From: Bombus terrestris
Lineage: Eukaryota; Arthropoda; Insecta; Hymenoptera; Apidae
DNA length: 64,000 bases
Assembly: GCF_910591885.1 (NCBI RefSeq)
Contig: NW_025963561.1
Coordinates: 1,612,001 to 1,676,000, forward strand
Direction of reading: 5' to 3'
Below the pieces are notes generated by a model. The model was not told the origin of the DNA, ran no database searches, and saw nothing but the letters and a program-made list of their open reading frames with translations. Both the position numbers and the translations under genes were made by a program. Below, one piece after another: positions 39,686-54,000 of the stretch; position 1 is the first letter of the stretch; each line of letters starts with the position of its first letter.

Positions 39686-42600
39686 CATAACGTTATACGT
39701 CATAACGTAATAGTATATAACGTTATACGTAATAACGTAATAGTATATAACGTTATACGTCATAACGTAATAGTATATAACGTTATACGTCATAACGTAA
39801 TAGTATATAAGGTTATACGACATAACGTAATAGAATATAACGTTATAGGTTATAACGTAATAGTATATAACGTTATACCTCATATTGTGATCCGATATAA
39901 CTTTATACGTTATAACATAATTGTATATAACGTGATACGTCATATAGTGGTGCAATATATCGTTATACGTCATATAATGATGCGATATAACGTTATACCA
40001 TATAACCTAATAGTAAATAACGTTATACGACATAGCGTAATAGAATATAACGTTATAGGTTATAACGTAATAGTATATAACGTTATACCTCATATTGTGA
40101 TGCGATATAACTTTATACGTTATAGCATAATTGTATATAACGTGATACGTCATAACGTAATAGTATATAACGTTATACGTCATATAGTGTTGCAATATAT
40201 CGTTATACGACCGAAAGAGAGGCAATAAAACGTCATACGTCATATAGTGATGCGATATAACATTATACGTAATTACGTAATAGTATATAACGTTATACGC
40301 CATATTGTGATGCAATATATCGTGATACGTCATATAATGATGCGATATAACGTTATACAATATAACCTAATAGTAAATAACGTTATACGACATAACGTAA
40401 TAGAATATAACGTTATAGGTTATAACGTAATAGTATATAACGTTATACCTCATATTGTGATGCGATATAACTTTATACATTATAACGTAATAGTATATAA
40501 CGTTATACGTCATAACGTAATAGTATATAACGTTATGCATTATATAGTAATGCAACATAACGCTAAACGTTATAACGTAATAGTATAAAACATCGTACGT
40601 CATATAGTAATGCGATATAACGTTATACGTAATAACGTAATAGAATATAACGTTTTACGTCATAACGTAATAGTATATAACGTTCTACGTCATATAGTGG
40701 TGCAATGTAACGTTATAGGTCCTATAGTGATGGAATATAACGTTATACATTATAACGTAATAGTAAATAACGTTATACGTTATAACGTAATAGTATATAA
40801 CGTTATACGTCATATAGTGATGCAATATATCGTTATACGTCATATAGTGATGCGATATAATGTTATACCATATAACCTAATAGTATATAACGTTGTACGA
40901 CATAACGTAATACAATATAACGTTATAGGTTATAACGTAATAGTATATAACGTTATACGTCATATAGTGATGCAATATATCGTTATACGTCATATAGTGA
41001 GGAGATTAATCGTTATAGGCCCTATAGTGATGGAATATAACGTTATACATTCTGACGTAATAGCATATAACGTTATATGTCATAATGTAATAGTATATAA
41101 CCTTATACATCATATAGTGATGCAATATAACGTTAAACGTTATAACGTAATAGAATATAACGTTATACGTCATATAGTGATGCAATATATCGTTATACGT
41201 CATATAGTGATGCAATATAATGTTATACCTCATATTGTGATGCGATATAATTTTATACGTTATAACATAATTGTATACAACGCGATACGTCATAACGTAA
41301 TAGTATATAACGTTATACGTCATACAGTGATGCAATATATTGTTATACGACCGAAAGGGAGGCAATAAAACGTTATACGTCATATAGTGATGCGATATAA
41401 CGTTATACGTCATAACGTAATAGTATAAAACATCGTACGTCATATAGTGATGCGATATAACGTTAAACGTAATAACGTAATGGTATATGCCGCTATTCGT
41501 CATATAGTGGTGCACTATAACGTTGTAGGTCCTACAGTGATGGAATATAACGTTATACATTATAACGTAATAGTATATAACGTTATACGACATAACGTAA
41601 TAGTATATAGCGTTATACGTCATAACGTAATAGTATATAACGTTATACGTCATATAGTGGTGCAATATAACGTTATAGGTCTTATAGTGATGGCATATAA
41701 CGTTATACATTATAACGTAATAGTATATAACGTTATACGACATAACGTAATAGTATATAGCGTTATACGTCATAACGTAATAGTATATAACGTTATACGC
41801 CATATAGTGATGCAATATGTCGTTATACGTCCTATAGTTATGCAATACAACGTTATACCTTGTAACCTAATATTATATGACGTTATACCTTATAATGTAA
41901 TAGTATATAACGTTATACGTCATATAGTGATGCAATATATCGTTATACGTCATATAGTGATGCGATATAACGTTATAGGTCCTATAGTGATGGAATATAA
42001 CGTTATAGTATTAAACGTAATAATACATAACGTTATACGTCATAACGTAATAGTATATACCGTTATACGTCATATAGTGGTGCAATATAACGTTATAGGT
42101 CTCATAGTGATGGAATATAACGTTATACATTATAACGTAATAGTATATAACGTTATACGTCATATAGTGGTGCAATATAACGTTATAGGTCTTATAGTGA
42201 TGGAATATAACGTTATGCATTATAACGTAATAGTATATAACGTTATACGTCATAACGTAATAGTATATAACGTTATACGTCATAACGTAATAGTATATAA
42301 CGTTATGCATCATATAGTAATGCAATATAACGTTATAGGTCTTATAGTGATGGAATATAACGTTATACATTATAACGTAATAGTATATAACGTTATACGT
42401 CATAACGTAATAGTATATAACGTTATACGTCATTACGTAATAGTATATAACGTTATGCATCATATAGTAATGCAATATAACGGTAAACGTTATAACGTAA
42501 TAGTATAAAACATCGCACGTCATATAGTGTTGCGATATAACGTTATACGTAATAACGTAATGGTATATAACGCTATACGTCATATAGTGGTGCACTATAA

Positions 42601-43262
42601 CGTTATAAGTCCTACAGTGATGGAATATAACGTTATACATTATGACGTAATAGTATATAACGTTATACGCCATATAGTGATGCAATATGTCGTTATACGT
42701 CCTATAGTTATGCAATACAACGTTATACCTTGTAACCTAATAGTATATGACGTTATACCTTATAATGTAATAGTATATAACGTTATACGTCATATAGTGA
42801 TGCAATATATCGTTATACGGCATATAGTGATGCGATATAACGTTATAGGTCCTATAGTGATGGAATATAACGTTATAGTATAAAACGTAATAATACATAT
42901 CGTTATACGTCATAACGTAATAGTATATAACGCTATACGTCATATAGTGGTGCACTATAACGTTATAGGTCCTACAGTGATGGAATATAACGTTATACAT
43001 TATAACGTAATAGTATATAACGTTATACGCCATACAGTGATGCAATATATCGTTATACGTCATATAGTGATGCGATATAACGTTATAGGTCCTATAGTGA
43101 TGGAATATAACGTTATAGTATATAACGTAATAGTACATAACGGTATACGTTATAACGTAATAGTATATAACGTTATACGTCATATAGTGGTGCAATATCA
43201 CGTTAAAGGCCTTATAGTGATGGAATACAACGTTATACATTATAACGTAATAGTATATAACG
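39686..43262 (+). repeat. Composite satellite segment with older duplications
   Basis: Positions 40,247-40,600 follow 30,226-30,580 (offset 10,021) and 41,447-41,690 follow 35,597-35,840 (offset 5,850). Purine-rich markers lie at 40,207 and 41,347. A short 150-bp subrepeat bearing GCATCATATAGTAATGC occurs at about 42,300 and 42,450. The segment ends at a 1-bp deletion (CGTATACG for CGTTATACG). Confidence 0.6.
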
Positions 43263-44080
43263 TATACGTCATAACGTAATAGTATATAACGTTATACGTC
43301 ATAACGTAATAGTATATAACGTTATACGTCATACAGTGGTGCAATATAACGTTATAGGTCTTATAGTGATGGCATGTAACGTTATACATTATAACGTAAT
43401 AGTACATAACGTTTTACGTCATAACGTAATAGTATATAACGTTATACGTCATAACTTAGTAGTATATAACGTTATACGTCATAACGTAATAGTATATAAC
43501 GATAGACGTCATAACGTAATAATATATAACGTTATACGTCATATAGTGGTGCAATATAACGTTATAGGTCTTATAGTGATGGCATATAACGTTATACATT
43601 ATAACGTAATTGTATATAACGTTTTACGTCGTAACGTAATAGTATATAACGTTATACGACATAACGTAATAGTATATAAAGTTATAGGTCATATAGTGGT
43701 GCAATATAACGTTATAGGTCTCATAGTGATGGAATATAACGTTATACATTATAACGTAACAGTATATAACGTTATACGTCATATAGTGGTGCAATATAAC
43801 GTTATAGGTCCTAATGTGATGGAATATAACGTTATACATTATAACGTAATAGTATATAACGTTATACGTCATATAGTGATGCAATATATCGTTATACGTC
43901 ATATAGTGATGCGATATAACGTTATAGGTCCTATAGTGATGGAATATAACGTTATACATTATAACGTAATAGTATATAACATTATACGTCATAACGTAAT
44001 AGTACATAACGTTATACGTCATAACGTAATAGTATATAACGTTATACGTAATAACGTAATAGTATATAACGTTATACGTA
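43263..44080 (+). repeat. Satellite segment rich in GGTCTTATAG/GTCATAAC monomers
   Basis: An ordinary mixture of monomers. It resembles 10.0-10.5 kb (GTGATGGC, TTTACGTCGTAACG order) but has many private substitutions such as GTAACAGTAT, CCTAATGTGATGG and GATAGACGTC. No near-identical partner was found in the window. Confidence 0.6.
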
Positions 44081-45401
44081 ATAACGTAATAGTATATAAC
44101 GTTATACGTCATATAGTGGTTGCAATATAACGTTATAGGTCCTATAGTGATGGAATATAACGTTATACATTATAACGTAACAGTATATAACGTTTTACGT
44201 CATAACGTAATAGTATATAACGTTATACGTAATAACGTAATAGTATATAACGTTATACGTCATATAGTGGTTGCAATATAACGTTATAGGTCTTATAGTG
44301 ATGGAATATAACGTTATACATTATAACGTAATAGTATATAACGTTATGCATCATATAGTAATGCAACATAACGCTAAACGTTATAACGTAATAGTATATA
44401 ACGTTATACGTCATATAGTGATGCAATATATCGTTATACGTCATATAGTGATGCGATATAACGTTATACCATATAACCTAATAGTATATTACGTTATGCG
44501 ACATCACGTAATAGAATATAACGTTATAGGTTATAACGTAATAGTATATAACGTTATACGTCATATAGTGATGCAATATATCGTTATACGTCATATAGTG
44601 ATGCGATATAACGTTATAGGTCCTATAGTGATGGAATATAACGTTATAGTATATAACGTAATAGTACAAAACGTTATACGTCATAACGTAATAGTAACTA
44701 ACGTTATACGTCATATAGTGGTGCAATATCACGTTATAGGCCTTATAGTGATGGAATATAACGTTATACATTATAACGTAATAGTATATAACGTTATACG
44801 TCATAACATAATAGTATATAACGTTATACGTCATAACGTAATAGTATATAACGTTATACGTCATATAGTGGTGCAATATAAAGTTATAGGTCTTATAGTG
44901 ACGGCATATAACGTTATACATTATAACGTAATAGTATATAACGTTTTACGTCATAACGTAATAGTATATGACGTTATACGTCATAACTTAATAGTATATA
45001 ACGTTATACGTCATATAGTGGTACAATATAACGTTATAGGTCTTATAGTGATGGAATATAACGTTATACATTATAACGTAGTAGTATATAAAGTTATACG
45101 TCATAACGTAATATTATATAACGTTATAGGTCATATAGTGGTGCAATAAAACGCTATAGGTCTCATAGTGATGGAATATAACGTTATACATTATAACGTA
45201 ATAGTATATAACGTTATACGTCATATAGTGGTGCAATATAACGTTATAGGTCCTATAGTGATGGAATATAACGTTATACATTATAACGTAATAGTATATA
45301 ATGTTATACGTCATAACGTAATAGTATATACCGTTATACGTCATATTGTGGTGCAATATAACGTTATAGGCCTTATAGTGATGGAATATAACGTTATACA
45401 T
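44080..45401 (+). repeat. 1,322-bp tandem duplication, copy 1
   Basis: 44 monomers plus two bases. The two extra bases are two copies of the GTGGTTGCAA insertion at 44,120 and 44,271, only 151 bp apart. The unit is matched at an offset of 1,322 up to about 45,240/46,562. Confidence 0.85.
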
Positions 45402-46562
45402 TATAACGTAATAGTATATAACGTTATACGTCATATAGTGGTTGCAATATAACGTTATAGGTCCTATAGTGATGGAATATAACGTTATACATTATAACGT
45501 AACAGTATATAACGTTTTACGTCATAACGTAATAGTATATAACGTTATACGTAATAACGTAATAGTATATAACGTTATACGTCATATAGTGGTTGCAATA
45601 TAACGTTATAGGTCTTATAGTGATGGAATATAACGTTATACATTATAACGTAATAGTATATAACGTTATGCATCATATAGTAATGCAACATAACGCTAAA
45701 CGTTATAACGTAATAGTATATAACGTTATACGTCATATAGTGATGCAATATATCGTTATACGTCATATAGTGATGCGATATAACGTTATACCATATAACC
45801 TAATAGTATATTACGTTATGCGACATCACGTAATAGAATATAACGTTATAGGTTATAACGTAATAGTATATAACGTTATACGTCATATAGTGATGCAATA
45901 TATCGTTATACGTCATATAGTGATGCGATATAACGTTATAGGTCCTATAGTGATGGAATATAACGTTATAGTATATAACGTAATAGTACAAAACGTTATA
46001 CGTCATAACGTAATAGTATATAACGTTATACGTCATATAGTGGTGCAATATCACGTTATAGGCCTTATAGTGATGGAATATAACGTTATACATTATAACG
46101 TAATAGTATATAACGTTATACGTCATAACATAATAGTATATAACGTTATACGTCATAACGTAATAGTATATAACGTTATACGTCATATAGTGGTGCAATA
46201 TAAAGTTATAGGTCTTATAGTGACGGCATATAACGTTATACATTATAACGTAATAGTATATAACGTGTTACGTCATAACGTAATAGTATATGACGTTATA
46301 CGTCATAACTTAATAGTATATAACGTTATACGTCATATAGTGGTACAATATAACGTTATAGGTCTTATAGTGATGGAATATAACGTTATACATTATAACG
46401 TAGTAGTATATAAAGTTATACGTCATAACGTAATATTATATAACGTTATAGGTCATATAGTGGTGCAATAAAACGCTATAGGTCTCATAGTGATGGAATA
46501 TAACGTTATACATTATAACGTAATAGTATATAACGTTATACGTCATATAGTGGTGCAATATA
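45402..46562 (+). repeat. 1,322-bp tandem duplication, copy 2 (partial)
   Basis: Carries the insertion pair at 45,442 and 45,593 and the GTATATTACGTTATGCG variant seen in copy 1. Differences seen by eye include AGTAACTAACG (copy 1, about 44,693) against AGTATATAACG, and ACGTTTTACG (copy 1) against ACGTGTTACG (copy 2, about 46,265). The copy is cut off at about 46,562, where a GTTATACGGC junction leads into a GTTATGC monomer. Confidence 0.82.
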
Positions 46563-47080
46563 TCGTTATACGGCTTATAGTTATGCAATACAAAGTTATA
46601 CCTTGTAATCTAATAGTATACGACGTTATACCTTACAAGGTAATAGTATATAACGTTATAGTGTCATATAGTGATGCAATATATCGTTATACCTCAAATA
46701 GTGAGGCGATATAACGTTATAGGTCCTATAGTGATGGAATATAACGTTATAGTATAAAACGTAATAATACATAACGTTATACGTCATAACGTAATAGTAT
46801 ATAACGTTATACGTCATATAGTGATGCAATATATCGTTATACGTCATATAGTGATGCGATGTAACGTTATAGGTCCTATAGTGATGGAATATAACGTTAT
46901 AGTATAAAACGTAATAATACATAACGTTATACGTCATAACGTAATAGTATATAACGTTATACGTCATATAGTGGTGCAATATAACGTTATAGGCCTTATA
47001 GTGATGGAATATAACGTTATACATTATAACGTAATAGTATATAACGTTATACGACATAACGTAATAGAATATAACGTTAT
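46563..47080 (+). repeat. Segment with a 150-bp AGTATAAAACG duplication and a 1-bp insertion
   Basis: The AGTATAAAACGTAATAATAC monomer at 46,751 recurs at 46,901 with its four neighbours. A private 1-bp insertion at about 46,661 (TTATAGTGTCATATAG for TTATACGTCATATAG) shifts register. Confidence 0.65.
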
Positions 47081-48345
47081 AGGTTATAACGTAATAGTAT
47101 ATGACGTTATACGTCATAACTTAATAGTATATAACGTTATACGTCATATAGTGGTACAATATAACGTTATAGGTCTTATAGTGATGGAATATAACGTTAT
47201 ACATTATAACGTAGTAGTATATAAAGTTATACGTCATAACGTAATATTATATAACGTTATAGGTCATATAGTGGTGCAATAAAACGCTATAGGTCTCATA
47301 GTGATGGAATATAACGTTATACATTATAACGTAATAGTATATAACGTTATAGGTCATATAGTGGTGCAATATAACGTTATAGGTCCTATAGTGATGGAAT
47401 ATAACGTTATACATTATAACGTAATAGTATATAATGTTATACGTCATAACGTAATAGTATATACCGTTATACGTCATATTGTGGTGCAATATAACGTTAT
47501 AGGCCTTATAGTGATGGAATATAACGTTATACATTATAACGTAATAGTATATAACGTTATACGTCATATAGTGGTGCAATATAACGTTATAGGTCCTATA
47601 GTGATGGAATATAACGTTATACATTATAACGTAATAGTATATAATGTTATACGTCATAACGTAATAGTATATAACGTTATACGTCATATAGTGGTGCAAT
47701 ATAACGTTATAGGTCCTATAGTGATGGAATATAACGTTGTACATTATAACGTAATAGTATATAACGTTATACATCATAACGTAATAGTATATGACGTTAT
47801 ACGTCATAACTTAATAGTATATAACGTTATACGTCATATAGTGGTACAATATAACGTTATAGGTCTTATAGTGATGGAATATAACGTTATACATTATAAC
47901 GTAGTAGTATATAAAGTTATACGTCATAACGTAATATTATATAACGTTATAGGTCATATAGTGGTGCAATAAAACGCTATAGGTCTCATAGTGATGGAAT
48001 ATAACGTTATACATTATAACGTAATAGTATATAACGTTATACGTCATATAGTGGTGCAATATAACGTTATAGGTCCTATAGTGATGGAATATAACGTTAT
48101 ACATTATAACGTAATAGTATATAATGTTATACGTCATAACGTAATAGTATATACCGTTATACGTCATATTGTGGTGCAATATAACGTTATAGGCCTTATA
48201 GTGATGGAATATAACGTTATACATTATAACGTAATAGTATATAACGTTATACGTCATATAGTGGTGCAATATAACGTTATAGGTCCTATAGTGATGGAAT
48301 ATAACGTTATACATTATAACGTAATAGTATATAATGTTATACGTT
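47081..48345 (+). repeat. 690-bp tandem duplication
   Basis: 23 monomers starting around the GTATATGACG / ACTTAATAG pair at 47,100 recur at 47,790. Rare shared variants include GTACAATAT, GTAGTAGTATATAAAG and GTGCAATAAAACGC. The same monomers occur at 45.0-45.2 and 46.3-46.5 kb, so the 690-bp unit arose from the 1,322-bp family. Divergence begins near 48,345. Confidence 0.8.
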
Positions 48346-49740
48346 ATAACGTAATAGTATATAACGTTATACGTCATATGGTGGTGCAATATATCGTTAT
48401 ACGTCATATAGTGATGCAATATAATGTTATACCTCATATTGTGATGCGATATAATTTTATACGTTATAACATAATTGTATACAACGCGAAACGTCTTAAC
48501 GTAATAGTATATAATGTTATACGTCATACAGTGATGCAATATATCGTTATACGACCGAAAGAGAGGCAATAAAACGCTATACGTCATATAGTGATGCGAT
48601 ATAACGTTATACGTCATAACGTAATAGTATATAACGTTATACGTAATAACGTAATAGTATACAACGCTATACGTCATATAGTGGTGCACTATAACGTTAT
48701 AGGTCCTACAGTCATGGGATATTACGTTATACGTCATATAGTGGTGCATTATAACGTTAAACGTTATAACGTAATACTATAAAACATCGCACGTCATATA
48801 GTGATGCGATATAACGCTATACGTAATAACGTAATGGTATATATCGTTATACGTCATATAGTGATGCGATATAACGTTATAGGTCCTATAGTGATGGAAT
48901 ATAACGTTATAGTATAAAACGTAATAATACATAACGTTATACGTAATAACGTAATAGTATATTACGTTATACGTCATATAGTGGTGCAATATAATGTTAT
49001 AGGCCTTATAGTGATGGAATATAACGTTATACATTATAACGTAATAGTATATAACGTTATACGTCATAACGTAATAGTACATAACGTTATACGTCATAAC
49101 GTAATAGTATATAACGTTATACGTCATATTGTGGTGCAATATAACGTTATAGGCCTTATAGTGATGGAATATAACGTTATACATTATGACGTAATAGTAT
49201 ATAACGTTATACATTATAACGTAATAGTATATAACGTTATAGGCCTTATAGTGATGGAATATAACGTTATACATTATAACGTAATAGTATATAACATTAT
49301 ACGTCATAACGTAATAGTACATAACGTTATACGTCATAACGTAATAGTATATAACGTTATACGTAATAACGTAATAGTATATAACGTTATACGTAATAAC
49401 GTAATAGTATATAACGTTATACGTCATATAGTGGTTGCAATATAACGTTATAGGTCCTATAGTGATGGAATATAACGTTATACATTATAACGTAATACTA
49501 CATAAAGTTATACGACATAACGTAATAGAATATAACGTTATAGGTTATAACGTAATAGTATATAACGTTATACCTCATATTGTGATGCGATATAACTATA
49601 TACGTTATAACATAATTGTATATAACGTGATACGTCATAACGTAATAGTATATAACGTTATACGTCATATAGTGTTGCAATATATCGTTATACGACCCAA
49701 AGAGAGGCAATAAAACGTCATACGTCATATAGTGATGCGA
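48346..49740 (+). repeat. Mixed satellite segment joining the 690-bp pair to the 3-kb block
   Basis: Holds purine-rich markers at 48,551 and 49,692 (the second with GACCCAAAG), a GTCATGGGATATTACG monomer at about 48,711, several GGCCTTATAG monomers, and the last GTGGTTGCAA insertion at 49,435. No gene-like feature is present. Confidence 0.6.
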
Positions 49741-52015
49741 TATGACGTTATACGTAATAACGTAATAGTATATAACGTTTTACGTCATAACGTAATAGTA
49801 TATAACGTTCTACGTCATATAGTGGTGCTATGTAACGTTATAGGTCCTATAGTGATGGAATATAACGTTACACATTATAACCTAATAGTAAATAACGTTA
49901 TACGTTATAACGTATTAGTATATAACGTTATACGTCATATAGTGATGCAATATATCGTTATACGTCATATAGTGATGCGATATAATGTTATACCATATAA
50001 CCTAATACTATATAACGTTATACGACATAACGTAATAGAATATAACGTTATAGGTTATAACGTAATAGTATATAACGTTATACGTCATATAGTGATGCAA
50101 TATATCGTTATACGTCATATAGTGAGGAGATTAAACGTTATAGGCCCTATAGTGATGGAATATAACGTTATACATTCTGACGTAATAGCATATAACGTTA
50201 TATGTCATAACGTAATAGTATATAACCTTATACATCATATAGTGACGCAATATAACGTTAAACGTTATGACGTAATAGTATATAACGTTATACGTCATAT
50301 AGTGATGCGATATAACGTTATACGTCATAACGTAATAGTATTAAACATCGTACGTCATATAGTAATGCAACATAACGCTAAACGTTATAACGTAATAGTA
50401 TAAAACATCGTACGTCATATAGTGATGCGATATAACGTTATACGTAATAACGTAATAGTATATAACGTTTTACGTCATAACGTAATAGTATATAACGTTG
50501 TACGTCATATACTTGTGCAATATATCGTTATAGGTCCTACAGTGATGGAATATAACGTTATACATTATAACGTAATAGTATATATCGTTATACGTTATAA
50601 CGTAATAGTATATAACGTTATGCATCATATAGTAATGCAACATAACGCTAAACGTTATAAAGTAATAGTATAAAACATCGTACGTCATATAGTGATGCGA
50701 TATAACGTTATACGTAATAACGTAATAGTATATAACGTTTTACGTCATAACGTAATAGTATATAACGTTGTACGTCATATAGTGGTGCAATATAACGTTA
50801 TAGGTCCTATAGTGATGGAATATAACGTTATACATTATAACGTAATAGTATATAACGTTATACGTTATAACGTAATAGTATATAACGTTATACGTCATAT
50901 GGTGATGCAATATATCGTTATACGTCATATAGTGATGCAATATAATGTTATACCTCATATTGTGATGCGATATAATTTTATACGTTATAACATAATTGTA
51001 TACAACGCGATACGTCATAACGTAATAGTATATAATGTTATACGTCATAGAGTGATGCAATATATCGTTATACGACCGAAAGAGAGGCAATAAAACGTTA
51101 TACGTCATATAGTGATGCGATATAACGTTATACGTCATAACGTAATAGTATATAACGTTATACGTAATAACGTAATAGTATACAACGCTATACGTCATAT
51201 AGTGGTGCACTATAACGTTATAGGTCCTACAGTGATGGGATATTACGTTATACGTCATATAGTGGTGCATTATAACGTTAAACGTTATAACGTAATACTA
51301 TAAAACATCGTACGTCATATAGTGATGCGATATAACGTCAAACGTAATAACGTAATGGTATATAACGCTATACGTCATATAGTGGTGCACTACAACCTTA
51401 TAGGTCCCACAGTGGTGGAATATAACGTTATACATTATAACGTAATAGTATATAACGTTATACGCCATATAGTGATGCAATATATCGTTATACGTCATAT
51501 AGTGATGCGATATAACGTTATAGGTCCTATAGTGATGGAATATAACGTTATACATTATAACGTAATAGTATATAACGTTTTACGTCGTAACGTAATAGTA
51601 TATAACGTTATACGTCATAACGTAATAGTATATAACGTTATAGGTCATATAGTGGTGCAATATAACGTTATAGGTCTCATAGTGATGGAATATAACGTTA
51701 TACATTATAACGTAATAGTATATAACGTTATACGCCATATAGTGATGCAATATGTCGTTATACGTCCTATAGTTATGCAATACAAAGTTATACCTTGTAA
51801 TCTAATAGTATATGACGTTTTACCGTACAATGTAATAGTATATAACGTTATACGTCATATAGTGATGCAATATATCGTTATACGTCATACAGTGATGCGA
51901 TATAACGTTATAGGTCCTATAGTGATGGAATATAACGTTATAGTATAAAACGTAATAATACATAACGTTATACGTCATAACGTAATAGTATATACCGTTA
52001 TACGTCATATAGTGG
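49741..52015 (+). repeat. 3-kb-class block, copy 1
   Basis: Matched at 54,302 onward (offset 4,570, rising to 4,870 after a 300-bp segment absent here) and at 59,108-59,790 (offset 7,810). Distinctive shared monomers are GTGGTGCTATG, CGTATTAGTATATAACG, ATACTATATAACG and GATGGGATATTACG. It ends near a 1-bp deletion at 52,020 (GTGCAAATAACG for GTGCAATATAACG). Confidence 0.78.
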
Positions 52016-54000
52016 TGCAAATAACGTTATAGGCCTTATAGTGATGGAATATAACGTTATACATTATAACGTAATAGTATATAACGTTATACGTCATAGC
52101 GTAATAGTATATAACGTTATGCATCATATAGTAATGCAACATAACGCTAAACGTTATAAAGTAATAGTATAAAACATCGTACGTCATATAGTGATGCGAT
52201 ATAACGTTATACGTAATAACGTAATGGTATATAACGCTATACGTCATATAGTGGTGCACTACAACGTTATAGGTCCTACAGTGGTGGAATATAACGTTAT
52301 ACATTATAACGTAATAGTATATAACGTTATACGCCATATAGTGATGCAATATATCGTTATACGTCATATAGTGATGCGATATAACGTTATAGGTCCTATA
52401 GTGATGGAATATAACGTTATACATTATAACGTAATAGCATATAACGTTATACGTTATAACGTAATAGTATATAACGTTGTACGTCATAGAGTGGTGCAAT
52501 ATAACGTTATAGGTCCTATAGTGATGGAATATAACGTTATACATTATAACGTAATAGCATATAACGTTATACGTTATAACGTAATAGTATATAACGTTAT
52601 ACGTCATATGGTGATGCAATATATCGTTATACGTCATATAGTGATGCAATATAATGTTATACCTCATATTGTGATGCGATATAATTTTATACGTTATAAC
52701 ATAATTGTATACAACGCGATACGTCATAACGTAATAGTATATAATGTTATACGTCATACAGTGATGCAATATATCGTTATACGACCGAAAGAGAGGCAAT
52801 AAAACGTTATACGTCATATAGTGATGCGATATAACGTTATACGTCATAACGTAATAGTATATAACGTTATACGTAATAACGCAATAGTATACAACGCTAT
52901 ACGTCATATAGTGGTGCACTATAACGTTATAGGTCCTACAGTGATGGGATATTACGTTATACGTCATATAGTGGTGCATTATAACGTTAAACGTTATAAC
53001 GTAATACTACAAAACATCGTACGTCATATAGTGATGTGATATAACGTTAAACGTAATAACGTAATGGTATATAACGCTATACGTCATATAGTGGTGCACT
53101 ACAATGTTATAGGTCCTACAGTGGTGGAATATAACGTTATACATTATAACGTAATAGTATATAACGTTATACGCCATATAGTGATGCAATATATCGTTAT
53201 ACGTCATATAGTGATGCGATATAACGTTATAGGTCCTATAGTGATGGAATATAACGTTATAGTATAAAACGTAATAATACATAACGTTATACGTCATAAC
53301 GTAATAGTATATAACGTTATACGTCATATAGTGGTGCAATATCACGTTAAAGGCCTTATAGTGATGGAATATAACATTATACATTATAACGTAATAGTAT
53401 ATAACGTATACGTCACAACGTAATAGTATATAACGTTATACGTCATAACGTAATAGTATATAACGTTATAGGTCTCATAGTGATGGAATATAACGTTATA
53501 CATTATAACGTAATAGTACATAACGTTATACGTCATATAGTGGTGCAATATATGATTGCAATATATGCAATAGGTCCTATAGTGATGGAATATAACGTTA
53601 TACGTTATAACGTAATACTATATAACGTTATACGTCATAACGTAATTGTATATAAAGTTATACGTCATATAGTGATGCAATATATCGTTATACGTCATAT
53701 AGTGATGCGATATAACGTTATAGGTCCTATAGTGATGGAATATAACGTTATAGTATAAAACGTAATAATACATAACGTTATACGTCATAACGTAATAGTA
53801 TATAACGTTATACGTCATATAGTGGTGCAATATAACGTTATAGGCCTTATAGTGATGGAATATAACGTTATACATTATAACGTAATTGTATATAACGTTA
53901 TACGTCATAACGTAATTGTACATAACGTTATACGTCATAACGTAATAGTATATAACGTTATACGTCATATAGTGGTGCAATATAACGTTATAGGCCTTAT
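52016..54000 (+). repeat. Irregular segment with three register breaks
   Basis: Between 3-kb-class copies 1 and 2. It shares GATGGGATATTACG and purine-rich markers (52,781) with its neighbours. It contains 1-bp deletions at about 52,020 and 53,407 and the only sizeable non-monomer insertion of the window, at about 53,552. The CATATGGTGATGC variant first seen at 50.9 kb recurs here. Confidence 0.7.
53548..53576 (+). repeat. Aberrant 42-bp monomer with a 12-bp insertion
   Basis: Where GCAATATAACGTTATAGG is expected, the sequence reads TGCAATATATGATTGCAATA followed by TATGCAATAGG. The monomer is 42 bp rather than 30 bp, and the AACGTT palindrome is lost. The inserted part contains a second GCAATATATG, so a local slippage or microhomology duplication of about 12 bp is likely. 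No other copy is visible. Confidence 0.85.

Noticed and set aside
38237..40228. 663-codon open frame on the + strand, and similar long frames (e.g. 9043-10,824; 34,067-35,518), as a repetitive protein gene
   Set aside because: The frame is open only because the 30-bp monomer has no stop in it. The opposite strand is equally open, starts fall at arbitrary ATGs inside monomers, 1-bp indels break the frame without any compensation, and no domain, signal peptide or intron structure is visible.
43261..43270. Junction with foreign DNA at the 1-bp deletion
   Set aside because: Satellite monomers continue on both sides; only the register changes by one base.
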